NCBI GenBank assembly: GCA_963678675.1
Contig: OY783192.1
Span: 39,400,906-39,464,905 of the forward strand
Source of the DNA: Xiphydria camelus
Taxonomy: Eukaryota; Arthropoda; Insecta; Hymenoptera; Xiphydriidae
Direction: 5' to 3'
DNA length: 64,000 bases
Shown here: positions 35,381 to 46,580 of the stretch, piece by piece
Numbering within the stretch: the first letter of the stretch is position 1
How the letters are laid out: each line of letters opens with the position of its first letter
Position numbers and translations under genes: made by a program
The notes under the pieces: generated by a model
What the model was told of the DNA's origin: nothing
Seen by the model: only the letters and a program-made list of their open reading frames with translations
The model's database searches: none

Positions 35381-38375
35381 TTAAGTTGTCGACAGGTCGC
35401 TTCGATCGCTCCAATCCGGATGGGGAAAATTGCGCGGCGGGCTCGGTAAGCGGACAGGGAATCTGCTCTGCTGTCTGATGTCCCTAAAAATGCTTTGGAA
35501 TTGCTCCTCTATATTCATCGGACACTTTTTCGACGGCTTCCTGGAAATCTTGGGGTCGTCGTCGGGTTGCATGACTTTGGAGACTCGTTCCTTGCCGCGG
35601 CGCTGTTTCTTGTCGCGTTTGCTATCATCTTGAAATCCCAGTTGCGCCCTGTAGACACTTTTCGCGCTGTCTTCTTTTCCCACTTTCACCAAGTTCGGCT
35701 CCGCAGTTTGTCCGCCAGGTCCATCGGCCTGTGCAGTGATCGCGATCTTGATCGCAACGTCATCATCGTCTTCGTCGTCGTCGTCATCGTTATCGTCGTC
35801 ACTCGAATGGCCGTCTCTTTTACCAAAAATATCTTCGTTTCCATTGCGGAAGCCTGAGAGAATATAATAATTGAAGAAAAATCGCCTACGGGGCACTACT
35901 AAAACGTCCGCTTTATCGTACGATAATATCAACAGGAGAGAATGTGTGTAAAATATATTATTTTTTATTCCTACTCTCTCCTCTCCTCTCCTCCCCTTCT
36001 TTCTCTTACCTGGACGATCGGTCCCATCTACGTGAGCTATTGACATCGCGCACGATGCTTCGCCGACGGGTAAACTGAGGAATTTATTTTTATCCGAATC
36101 ACCGGCGGACATGCCCTCGGCGAAGGAGATAATCTTGGATTTATTCGGCATGGGCTTCTTCGAAGATACACCGCAATGCGACTGCCGCTCGACCGTCGAC
36201 AAGGAGATATCCGACAATCCTCGCCACGACGCAAGAATATTCGAGTGCTCAGAGGACGTGGGTGTGGGAGAGGAACAAGCGATACCTCCTCTAATAATCG
36301 AAATCTGCTCCCGACTCGGTGAATCCTCGGAATTCTTGTAAGGTTCTTGTAAGAATTCTCGTAAACTCGTTAGTTGTTCCGTTATGTAACTCTGTAGATC
36401 TCTGTAAAAAGAGGGGAATTTATTGATATTTACACAACAGGCACGACGCATCGAGCGAGGATTAACGCTATTCCGAGCTTATCAACTATTTCGCGAAATA
36501 TAACGCGTGCATAACGGGTACCGACTTCATAGCCGTTCGAAGCTCGATCAGCTGAGAGTCCTTGTACGACGATAGAACCAAAAGTTTTTCCTTTTCCAAC
36601 TTCAAGTATTGTACTTCCATAAAGCTCTGTCGGGCGAGTTCGTTTTCTTTCTCTAGTCTCTTATTGTCTTCCCTCAATTCGACAATTATCCCTTGATCTG
36701 CTGCTCGCGTCTCCGTCGCGTCGTTCAATTTAGCCTCCAAGTTGGCGAGCGTAGAATGCAAGTCCGTTTCTCGTTGTTTGGACGCCTCCAGAAGCATTGC
36801 CTGCTTCTGAACTTGCCTGAATTGTGAAGATTCACGGTGTAATAATATATCGTACGCATATGACAGACGACCGTTTAACACCACATTCTTTTTTTGCGGA
36901 TTTTTAAAGAATCTAAAATTTTGTGGCGGAAGGGATTTTAACTGTGCTTAGCTTTACGGCAACGGGATACTCGGCGGGAAGACGTACCGCTGTAACGACT
37001 CCTTTTGTTCTCTCAACGTTTCGCAAGTGGCATCCATTTGCTTGCACGTTCCTTCCAATTTCGCTATCGTGCCTTCCAAACCCACCCCTAACGTTAACCG
37101 TTCCAAGTCCTACGCGTAGCAAATTACATCGACAAGTTATCCAACGATTAATCCCAGTCGTGCCGTCGTCACTCACTCACGTCCGTAGTTGGCTTTCCCG
37201 GTTCTGTGGGTATCCTGATAAGAGCTTGTTCCATGTCGGAGAGAATCTTGCCAGACCTCTCGTCGCTGACCAATCCTTCCAATTCCTTCATCAAAAATCC
37301 CAGCGTTCGAACCGGATTGAATATGTTGAATCTATCGTTTGAACAGTCGAATATTCCACCGCACTGTACAGCTCTGTCGACCACTATAATAGACTCCGTA
37401 CTGCTTGCCAACGAGGTGCTGGATGGTATTATCGAATTTGGCATTGTCTTTGATTGTTCCTCTGACTTTTTTCGAGACGCAACTTGTTTGACGGGAACTT
37501 GGTCCAAGTACTTGTCAGCGGACTGTACGAATTGAGAATATTATTTCCGTCTTTAGATACTTTCATATGGGCAGGGGAAGAAGCAGAGTCGAAGAGAAGA
37601 CATCGAACAACGAAGAGAAACTTACGCCGTATTCATATTTCTGCAATTTCTTAGGCTCTAGGACTCTCACGGCATCGTTCTGTCTCGTCGACTTGGAAGA
37701 GTGCATTTTCGATCCAAGATGCTGTACACCTTGCTTGATGAAGGACTTATTTTGCTCGTGGAAAGCACGACTCCAATTGTGTCGAGCGGTTTCACCCCCG
37801 CTGCAAGGTCTCTTCTTCTCCTCGATCGCCTTTTGGCCGGCCAGACTGCCACTCACCATGGTACGTTTTCTACCTTTGGTCTTAACCGTAAGTTGAAAAG
37901 TCGTGCTACAATTGTCGCAAGTCGAAACACCTCTCGGAGATTCTCCGGGAGCTTCCTAAAACATTACACTCTTGTGCTTAGATCACTACCTATTACGTAT
38001 TCCGGGTTCAGAGAGAAAGAGGGGGATGAGGTAGTGGGAGAAAAGGGGGAGGAGAGATCACATAATATGCAGTCAAAATGACGAGGCTTACTATGAAAGA
38101 TTGCCGTAACTACGCCGGCTCACCCTTATCCTCCGATTATTCTACAGTAGCAAATGCCTACGAGATGGATGACCCGGATCGTTCCGACGTGATTAGAGAA
38201 GCGAATGCATCTTGATAATTGGAATTTGCCGCTATAACGGGGATTACTGATTACACTTGCAAACATAGCGCACCTGTTTATTAGTCGGCACTGGCAATTG
38301 CTTCGGAACATCCACAGAGCTTCGTTTACCTTTAATGCTTACAATTTTGCTGGTAGTATCAATCTTACCACTCAT
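35381..38375 (-). CDS. Unrecognised coiled-coil protein
   Basis: Six or more exons on the minus strand. The likely start is MSGKIDTTSKIVSIKGKRSS at 38375, in an exon whose acceptor lies at about 38425 after a non-coding exon. Next is a large exon (about 37960-37625) with a CDNCSTTF pair of cysteines, then one at about 37530-37185 containing FNIFNPVRTLGFLMKELEGL. Next come exons (about 37110-36925 and 36830-36530) rich in heptads, e.g. KRLEKENELARQSFMEVQYL, predicted coiled coil. The last exons (36400-35381) contain a serine-rich stretch, a run of some 15 acidic residues, a basic patch (KRDKKQRRGKER), then MNIEEQFQSIFRDIRQQSRF and a proline-rich end. Composition suggests a cytoskeletal or centrosomal scaffold, but I do not recognise the family and assign no function. 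Confidence 0.75.
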
Positions 38376-39088
38376 TGCGCTGTAAGGATGCGTTAATCGA
38401 GCTGCTAATGCATTCTGCAATGGGATCACTGCAACAGAAACAATGTATTTGACTAGGTGAAAAAACCTTCAACGGTTTTACGAAACGCGGTGCTTAAAAA
38501 AAAAGGAAAGGTTATAACAGATAGGTTGCCCTGCGAACAGATTAAAAGAAATGAAACGAAACTCATTTTAGTGCGTTGAGATCAAGTACTGGTATCGTTG
38601 AGTGGGAGAGGGAAAAAAAAACGTACCGCAAAGTAGAACACACAAACAGCGTTCGCGTCTTTTAGGACGTCTTAAAAATCGTGCAACATCATCTGCGTTC
38701 CAAAGTAGCCACTGGCGGCAACGCTTAATTCTTTCCTATTGTAATTTAAAGGGATGACCGCATTGAACGGTATCTAAGAATTTTAATGATCCTCTTCAGC
38801 TTCGCCCGCGCGAGAGCGAAACCTTTGAGCATTACGCTTTGGTTAACTTTAAAATGTTATAATTTTTCTAGGTAAACGTCTAATGTGTGGTTTGTTTAAT
38901 AATTGAACTCGTAAATATGCATCACCCGAGTTCTCACAGCATCTGTCTGCCGTGGATTTAGCCAAGAAACTTGGTTCGAGGCGGGCATAATAAAACAATC
39001 GAGCGATACCTATTTACGTGAGAATCTTACAAGACTCTGCACGCCGGCCAAGCTGTTTAAAGGGTAGGTAGTCTAGGTAGGTAGGTAC
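38376..39088. other. 5' region of coiled-coil gene
   Basis: On the minus strand a donor-like CTTTGCG|GTACGT lies near 38625, suggesting a short 5' non-coding exon upstream of the acceptor near 38425. Otherwise nothing is recognised. The right end has GTAGGTAGG simple sequence. Confidence 0.35.
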
Positions 39089-39299
39089 ACCCGTGCTCAC
39101 GGAATCTGTCGCTGGTGACTTTTTTTAAATGTTATTTTTAAACGTACTAACCAATGATTAATCAATCCTCGTGCTTTCATTAACGAGAGTAGACGTCACC
39201 GTAGCTAATGAGGGCATGAGAATTAATTGTTCACTGGTTAGTACGTTTAAAAATAAGGTTTAAAAAAAGTCACCAGCGACAGATTCCGTGAGCACGGGT
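39089..39299. mobile_element. GTAC-type foldback MITE, copy 1 (211 bp)
   Basis: Arms ACCCGTGCTCACGGAATCTG and complement; inner arms TTTTTTTAAATGTTATTTTT and AAACGTACTAACCA. Homologous copies lie at 47042-47252 (inverted orientation) and 60246-60453. The left flank is GTAC and the right flank GTAG. Confidence 0.88.
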
Positions 39300-39393
39300 G
39301 TAGGTAGGTACTGCTTTACTTAAAAGTCCAGTTTCGTCAACCTCGATCAAGTTAAACGACCTGTTAAGTTAACGGACAGTGATGCTTACTTTA

Positions 39394-39616
39394 AGGGCCA
39401 TTTGCACGGTGATAGTTTTTGCGATAGTTGCTGTCATGATAGCCCGTAAATAACTCGAAAGTAACTGTCATGCTGACGCGACAGTACTCTCGCGCTATCT
39501 CGTCAAGCTAGATAGCGCGAGAGTACTGTCGCGTCAGCATGACAGTTACTTTCGGGTTATTTACGGGCTATCATGACAGCAACTATCGCAGAAACTACCA
39601 CCGTGCAAATGGCCCT
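39394..39616. mobile_element. Foldback MITE, 223 bp, TTA duplication
   Basis: Arms AGGGCCATTTGCACGGTGAT and a near-perfect complement, meeting at a short central loop (cgtcaag) with inner arms AGATAGCGCGAGAGTACTGT. Flanked by TTA on both sides. No coding sequence. Confidence 0.88.
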
Positions 39617-39700
39617 TTAGAGTGAAAATTATACGGCTTTGACAGCCACGTTCGTATGTAAATACCTACACACCTATATCTTGTAGTCCTGAGAGTGATT

Positions 39701-40174
39701 CTAAAGTAGCCCGGAGACGGTCAATAATATTGTCAATGAAATTGATCAATTGCGATTAATGGAGTAGCACATAGACCGTCAATAATATTGATGATTTCAA
39801 TTGCAATTGCGATTGATGGAGATCCAATGAATACGTCAATATTTCATCAGTGGCAGTGAATTTCTCGCGAGTCGAGTCTTTTATTGGTTAGGTTTTATTA
39901 GTGGAAGTGAATTTCTCGCGAGTCGAGTCGTTTATTAGTTAAGTTTTATTAGATGGCGTATCCGTCATCGCGTGGCCGTCTGGTGCAACTGCCCGAACGA
40001 TTGTCAATTTCTCGATTACACGATCAATTGGGATGCGTCAATGTGCTTCAATCAAATTTCTTATCAATCTCCGTCCATTGATTGACAATGGCATCAATTG
40101 CTTCCTACACGATCAATTGGATGCATCAATGAGTACCATTGACAATATTATTGACCGTCTCCGGGCCACTTTAG
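39701..40174. mobile_element. Terminal-inverted-repeat element, 474 bp
   Basis: Terminal repeats CTAAAGTAGCCCGGAGACGG and CCGTCTCCGGGCCACTTTAG, extending inward through GTCAATAATATTGTCAATG (about 40 bp). The interior has two copies of AGTGAATTTCTCGCGAGTCG and repeated CAATTG/TTGATTGA words. Non-autonomous; no transposase. Confidence 0.85.
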
Positions 40175-40409
40175 GATGAAAGTCATAGGTAGGACGATGG
40201 TTTACCTATGTCGCATTTTGCTGATGGGTTGGTAGGTAGGTTGGCCACACCTCCGGTTTAGCTAAGCAATCGTTTAACTTAATCGAGAGTGGTATCTCAA
40301 AAAATTCCCTGCGCACACAGGAAAAGGAAGGGCTTCACTCAACCATCTATCCTGTCTCTTTAACAATAAATCTCAAAGCGTGGAGATTTGAACCCTCTTC
40401 GCCGAATTT

Positions 40410-40670
40410 CTAATAGCTAAATAATAGAGAGACGCAAGGGTGGGAAAAGGGGCTTCCCCCCCCCAATTTTCTAGCTTTTTGTTTATGAACGCGGGAGTGG
40501 GAATAGGATTTCGTCTCCCATCATCAATTTCCTTTAGTTAAGAGATGATTAATAGAGCACAAGGGTGTGAATGGAGGCTTTTCTCTTAATTTTTTTACTC
40601 TCCATTTATGAATATGGTAATCGGGATAGGGGACCCCGACACTCCACATTAAATTTTCTTTAGTTAAGGA
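40410..40670. repeat. Degenerate tandem repeat, about two units
   Basis: The sequence GAGACGCAAGGGTGGGAAAAGG... with a C run, TTTATGAACGCGGGAGTGGG and CAATTTCCTTTAGTTAAG recurs about 130 bp later as GAGCACAAGGGTGTGAATGG..., TTTATGAATATGGTAATCGG and AATTTTCTTTAGTTAAGG. Strongly diverged. Confidence 0.5.
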
Positions 40671-40812
40671 ACATTGGTCCTGGTCCGATGTATAAGTATA
40701 CGGCAGGGTAGAGGGAAAATTGAGGAATGGGTTACAAAATGAGTCTTGAAAATGTCTCGTTTCTTTTTACGTGTATCCCACTCTTACTCGGGGCAATTCT
40801 GTATCGGTTCGT

Positions 40813-42538
40813 TTACACGTTCGTCATTAATCGTCTCTGCAGTTGATTCTGTCTCCGCCAACATTTCTTAACGCTATTCCAGAGTGATCGGACGCTATTC
40901 TTATTCACACCATGTTGCTTGCTGTAGATATTGAGATAAATTCCCAATACTACCAACAATCCCGACCAGAGATACTGGAATGCAAACGGTTTGTAAAAGA
41001 ACAAAAAGCTAATTATAACGGAAATCGCCTTACGACACGTAGTTACCGTAGCGGCCACAAATGCGCCACAACTTTGAACCAGCGTTAAGACTATCCGAAT
41101 TCCGAGATATCCGCAGAGCGAAAAGACGAGACCGTATCCGTAAGTCTCTATAGGGTGCTGGAAAGGAATGTGACTCATCGTTATCCCGAAATATAATTTC
41201 TCGGATTCGGCGATGGCGCGTTTGTCTTGCGCGATATGGATTAAGGCCGATTACCTTGGCACAGAACACTGCACCCTTTGTAAAATCTCCGGTAAAGAAG
41301 AGTATTGTAAATAAATAGACAAGTCCTATGCCGTAGGAATATAATACAACTTCTGTATTAGTCGCTTTGTGCAGACGCATTGCCTTCTCTTGAATGTTTC
41401 CGATAAGAGCGTCGCATAATAGCGCGGAGCTGATCATCGCTACGCCGATAGAATTAAAGCGCGGCGACACCATACTATCGGCAAGAGTGAACAGAATTAA
41501 TCCGCAACACATTAAACTAGCGGCTAGAAAATCCAATAGCCCGTATTTCTTTCCTTGCACGAGAATGCCCCCGATTAATACTGGTATTAGTTTGCAGCAC
41601 TTGAAAATAACCTGTGGCAGAAAATAGACATTGTTACTGCTACGCAAAAAGCGGACTCGCACGTTCGAAAGGTTCGTGTTATTCTTTTATATATAATAGG
41701 AGGAAAAAAAGTAGACTCGTTGAGCGCAGATAAACACGGAGAACATCTGGATAGAAATTTTCAAATGGGCCGAGCAAAGGGTATTGGGCTTCATCGTGAA
41801 AAATTGCCGAGAGTAGCACTCGGATGGATCGTCGGCCCTCCAAAACGGAGGTACAGACGTCGCGTGAATACATAGTTACATCTGTTGATACGAGCAAGGA
41901 AATATCCACAGACCTGAGTAGGATAATTGAGATATCCAAGCGATGAATTGGAAAAACCCATTGTGCCCAGAGTGAGCAGAGCCAGAAATAAGTAAGTCTT
42001 GATGGGTATCCTCCTTCTCACACCTTCGAAATGAGATTCCATCCATCCAAAAAGGGTATAATAAGCAAACTGAATTAACGTTAGATACCAGCCAAACGGT
42101 CTGAATCCTTCCAGTGAAAAGATTAATTCCTATTTCAGGGGTAGGATATGCAATATTTTCATAAATCGGATAATTCTCGCTCGCTCATTTGTAAATTCTA
42201 AAATCTCACCTGAAGGTATCCGTACAAGATGAAAAAGAAAAATACACCGGAGCAACACCAAACGAGCTGAGATTTGACGCTTCGACCAGCCAAATTACAA
42301 CAAAGCAGTCTGATTTCTTTCGATTCGTCGATCGCTCTCAGGTGTCCTAAAAAGCCAAGTAAACAGGTGTATCTATGCACGCATGAACGCACACATGCAT
42401 ATGCAAACGAGAGAGAGGATACGCAATTATACGCAGGAAATTCAAGAAATTACGCGAAATTTCTTTGGGCAGGTCATGATAAATCTTTAAAACCTCACCA
42501 CACGAATCTTCTACGCGAACTACACCTTTGAATGACAT
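40813..42538 (-). CDS. Papst2: PAPS transporter, SLC35B3/Papst2 type
   Basis: Minus-strand gene: exons 42499-42538 and 42210-42346 (a GGA codon is split between them), then about 42137-41910, 41611-41265 and 41150-40813. The protein starts MSFKGVVRVEDSCG. It then shows the signatures of SLC35B3: ELIFSLEGFRPFGWYLTL, RRRIPIKTYLFLALLTLGTM, SSLGYLNYPTQVIFKCCKLI, PVLIGG, LTLADS-like FTLADS, GNIQEKAMRLH, LYSYGIGLVY, TYGYGLVFSLCGYLG, VTTCRKAISVIISFLFFYKPF, LWSGLLVVLGIYLN. Some eight to ten membrane helices are evident. Family role: exchanges cytosolic 3'-phosphoadenosine 5'-phosphosulfate into the Golgi lumen for sulfotransferases. No lesion seen; the C-terminus is basic (WRRQNQLQRRLMTNV). Drosophila slalom is the other paralogue; the motifs favour Papst2. 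Confidence 0.94.
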
Positions 42539-43482
42539 TTTAAAAAAAAGCACCATAAACCTAACCGCCAAATTGTCATGTCCGATGCGGAAGTGTTCTC
42601 ATGCCCGAAGGATGACGACAACACGCGGATCTATCAATTTATGGATTTTTTTTGTAATTTTCATTTAAATTGCATTTGCAATTCTTTCGTGGCAGGATAA
42701 AGCAATAATGTTTACAGCTGGACTTCCCAAGCGCCCACAAGTCCGACGAACTAGTCGACCATTATTGTAACAAATTCTCCTTTTTTTTTTGAGTTTAGAC
42801 GCGTGATCGATCCACTTCTCGTATTATTACAAGTAGTTTAACTTTTTCTAAAATAATGGACATCATATGCCTATGCAGTTACGTTTATCGCCAGTGGCTA
42901 TGCATTTTGATATCGACGTTTGGCGCGTTCCTTGGAAAGTAAATTCCAAGGGGAAAAGAAAAAGAAACGAAAGAACTGAATATCGTTAAATGAACTAAAC
43001 GATAGAAGAAATAGATAAGAAACTTTATTTGGGAAATCATATTTTTTGACACAACTTACAACTAACACACAATATGAATATTGACGGCCTAAATGTAATA
43101 CCCCGTATCTGCACATTTCTTTTCTTCTTCTAATACACCGTATCTCTACCGTAAAATAATAAATACCTACACTTTTTGGATAAAAATTTGTTTTGTTTAG
43201 TGTGTAATGAATAAAATGAAAGCCCTTTTTCATTTAGTGATTTGGTTTTTGTCATGTTGGATGATTAAAAATAAAAAAATGCTTCTTCTGCAAAATATTG
43301 ATTTCTGCACTTACGGGATATTAGAATTAGACCGTCGAATTATGAAACGAGTAGGTATAAGTAGTAGTGATAATACACTTTAGGCCGGTACTAAGTGGAA
43401 GCCTGTGGAAGAGGTATAAAGAGAGAAACCATCTAATTTCTCTTTCTTCATCTTTATCCTCTCGTCATTGGCATTACCCTTT
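42539..43482. other. Intergenic between Papst2 and RPA1
   Basis: Both flanking genes read leftwards, so this stretch holds the RPA1 3' UTR and Papst2 promoter. AT-rich, no supported feature. Confidence 0.45.
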
Positions 43483-46321
43483 TATGAATCAGAAATATTG
43501 GCGAGCCCTTTGATCTTGGCAATCAGATGGTTATTATACGCCACATAGTCCAACGGTGACACGGCACTGATTATGGCCTTCAATCTCGCCTCGTCCTACG
43601 GAAGAGACATATCGATCAGCCTTCATCAACTGCGTCATCTTCCAGTATCGATCGATTTGAAACCTACGTACTAACATTGTATACTTCCGATTTGACTCTC
43701 ATCTTAAACAGGTATGATTTGAAACAAGCTTTCGTGAGTGTTTCGCCGAAGGCATCCTCATCCGTCTCCTTCATTTCTCCCAACTCCTGCGCGGATAAGC
43801 CTATAATCTTTTCCGCCTCCTCGCTGAAGGCCGTCGCCCATTGATTACCAGACCAATCGGCCAAGTTTAACTAGATGAGAAAGTGATGAGTGGCGCATTT
43901 CGATCGTCGGAAAATCACGTTCCTTTGTGACCTCAACCACCATCAGATCCAAGCTAGGTACTTACCCGCACCAAAAGACGATACTTGAAATTGGGATAAT
44001 CCTTGTTGCACTTCTCGCACCTGTACATGCCGTCTGATCCGTCTATCACCTGGAAATTAATCGATATTGGAAACTTGTGAAATACATCGTTTACTCTACT
44101 TACTTTCTTCTTGCAGTCTTCTGTGGGGCAAGACTTATAAAGGGCGTTATCCGGACGGATCAAGGTGATGGACGCTTTGCAAACATAACTGTCCGCCACG
44201 TCGCCCTCGCCCAATCGCGTATCCTGAGCTTCCTTGAGAACCATCAACGGTCCGCTAGTTCCGATGCCGCCACCACCACCACCACCAAAGCGTACAGAGA
44301 TTGATCTGCTATCTTCTCCGCGTCCCGTTGTGTCGAACCAACCACGTAGCCTGTGAAGGGGAAAAGAAAAGTAAAGAAAAGAAAAGAAAAGAAAAGAGAG
44401 AAGGTAAGAAATATAGATCCCGCGGACAGCCAACCGAGCGCGAGGTTACGGTACCGCTTACTTGTGAGCTTCCGGTATATCCGGATCGACCTGAAGGGTT
44501 GTGGAGGACAATGTCGAGAGATTCTTGCCGCCGTTGAACTCTCCGATACGTGCTCCTTTGATCGCCAGCACCGGATTACGGGAACCGTCGAATTCCTCAG
44601 CCTGCGAGCCCCACAGCGTAAGGCATATCTGCGTAAAAGGACGAATCGCAGGAATCGGATATATGCGGATGTGTACGAACGCGTTTGTTCCTTCGCGCGG
44701 CTATCAAGTCGTTACCATGACGTTACTCTCGTCGACGAGATGAACGTCTCTCTTGGTGAGTTCCCTCCTGGTGGTCCGCGATGTCAATTTCTGAACGTCC
44801 TCGTGAGACTTGCAGACACCCAGTACATCTTGAACAAGCGCGATGTCGTCGAGTTATTCTAAAGGAAACATTCAGTCTCTCGACGAATGTCGACTACGTC
44901 ATAGCTTACACATCTTCCGCAAGATTATACAAAGACCCGTAGAGTCGTTGGCGTACCTATTATTTCGTCCTTCTCCCTCCTCTCGAGGTCTGAAATTGGT
45001 ACAAAGTTGAAACTAAGGCTCGGAATGTCTGACGTATCGTCGTGGCAGGCGATTATTTCGGAATCGTTATTCAGAGACATCTCGTAATCGTTGCTGAGGT
45101 TGTTAAAGGTCTTGTTTGCCGGCCTCAAGCCGCATCTTGAAAAATAGTAAACCTTCCCGATCTGAAAGAATTTCAGAATGATGATCGCAGCTGACGCGAT
45201 GATCGCGGATGGAGGTGGAATTCAACCACGCACCTCTATCATATCGTAAAACTTATCGCACTGTTCTCTGAATGCCGTACATCTGATCTCACCACTTTCG
45301 TCGACAAGATCCATGTTGAATAACTTGCCTTCTCCCCTCGAGTTGCTCCAAGTTCTTACCGCTGATTTGTTGGTAACTCGAGCTTTGATTATCCACCTAA
45401 AATATACTTTCTCTGGTAAATTCCCATCATCGCGATGAAGTTACGCGCGCGCTTCGTTCACTACGAGTGGCAAACCATTCGGGAGGCGTCTACTAACCTA
45501 TTTTGGTATGGACTGAGAGCGGCGATGGGTGTCGTGCTAACATCAAGACCAGAGGATATAGATTCGTTCAACCTATTTCGTTGATCTGCATGCGAATTGG
45601 TAGAATAAATCGTTGAGATTTTCAAACGAGTATAGTTAGATCGATCGAGAAGGATTAATCTCGGCAGCACTGCTTACTCGTTTGTCGCGGAACGACCGAA
45701 GACTTGACGGATGATGACTGCTGTGGCGGAGCCGGTGCTTCGGTTTGTCGAGCCTCTTGCTGAGTCGGATTTCCTATCTTAGCACCGACCTCTATACCCG
45801 GTATCTTCACGTCTATATTCAATATGACCATCACTCTCCTGAAATGAGATCAAATCATCATACAGGGTAATCGCAAGGTTAATCTCACTCACTTCTGCTT
45901 GCCGCCATTATTGACCATACTGATAGCGTATCGATTGATTTGGCACACCGTGAACTCGGTAAGCACGTTATCCGTAATCATATAATTGAGCTGGGTGGCC
46001 AACATCGCGAACGAGTTGATCCTAACCCCGTCTGAAATTAGTAAACGATATCGCTCGCCGCTGGACGAGCTGGACAGTTTCTTGTTTCCCTGCGGGTCAC
46101 ACGATCAATTATCGAACGTAGGTACATTAAAGAATCGAGTCTCGAAATCCGAGCAAAGATCGTTACCAATATCTGAAGCACGGGTTTGTCAACCTCCACG
46201 CCATTCATGATTTGCTGTAAACAATATAACAAAGGTGTAATCTCTCGGCGTATCGCTTCGAAAGCTCAATGTTGTGGCGGTGGAAACTTACATCGAGGGC
46301 ACCTTCTGACAACGTTGACAT
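43483..46321 (-). CDS. RPA1: Replication protein A 70 kDa subunit
   Basis: Twelve or so exons on the minus strand, from [10 protein letters not shown] (46292-46321) to ANISDS and TAA at 43483; each junction checked joins in frame. N-terminal OB domain: [38 protein letters not shown] flexible Pro/Gln/Ser linker follows ([14 protein letters not shown]). [102 protein letters not shown] with its zinc ribbon: CPTEDCKKK...[11 protein letters not shown] (C-x4-C-x13-C-x2-C), then [20 protein letters not shown] and the C-terminal [11 protein letters not shown]. It is the large single-stranded-DNA-binding subunit of RPA, used in replication, repair and checkpoint signalling. A glycine run (about seven) in DBD-C's leading loop is longer than usual. 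Confidence 0.97.
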
Positions 46322-46424
46322 TTCGTAATTCGGAATTGAAAGTCTCTTCGAAATAGAATCTTCCTCTTCGCATCACCGTGTCCACCGTGTCTCATGCGAG
46401 TGGCAGCGCGCTGTGATACAGCTC

Positions 46425-46436
46425 TCCCGCCAAAAA
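46425..46436 (-). promoter_or_regulatory. E2F-like site upstream of RPA1
   Basis: In gene orientation the sequence is TTTTTTGGCGGGAG, fitting the E2F consensus TTTSSCGC closely. It lies about 105 bp upstream of the RPA1 start codon. RPA subunits are classic S-phase E2F targets in animals, so the placement makes sense, but binding is inferred. Confidence 0.5.
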
Positions 46437-46452
46437 ACGGATACCCAGTACG

Positions 46453-46580
46453 ACTCGTAACGACGGTTGTCGCGTTAGCATTAGTCCAATCAGGACCTCC
46501 ACCACAACGGAATACTTGATCCTGATTGGACTAATGCTAACGACAACCGTCGTTACGGGTCGTAACGAGTTACAGAATAG
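46453..46580. mobile_element. TTACG-hairpin MITE, copy 1
   Basis: A palindrome with arms CTCGTAACGACGGTTGTCG and GACAACCGTCGTTACGGGTC plus an inner AGCATTAGTCCAATCAGGAC/GTCCTGATTGGACTAATGCT-type stem. Homologous to the tandem pair at 60557-60852. Its left outer arm is degraded. It lies roughly 130-260 bp upstream of the RPA1 start codon. Confidence 0.85.

Larger units (their letters stand above)
39340..40290. mobile_element. Probable older inverted-repeat element hosting two MITEs
   Basis: CCTCGATCAAGTTAAACGAC at about 39346 and a diverged complement (TCGTTTAACTTAATCGAGAG) at about 40270 face each other. Between them are two complete foldback elements (39394-39616 and 39701-40174). Arm similarity is imperfect, so this is tentative. 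Confidence 0.45.

Noticed and set aside
35854..36009. Coding sequence in the unbroken 36451-35381 frame
   Set aside because: The segment has a clean donor (CCAG|GTAAGA) and acceptor (CTCTCAG|G) and intron-like composition; treated as an intron, with retention noted as a possibility.
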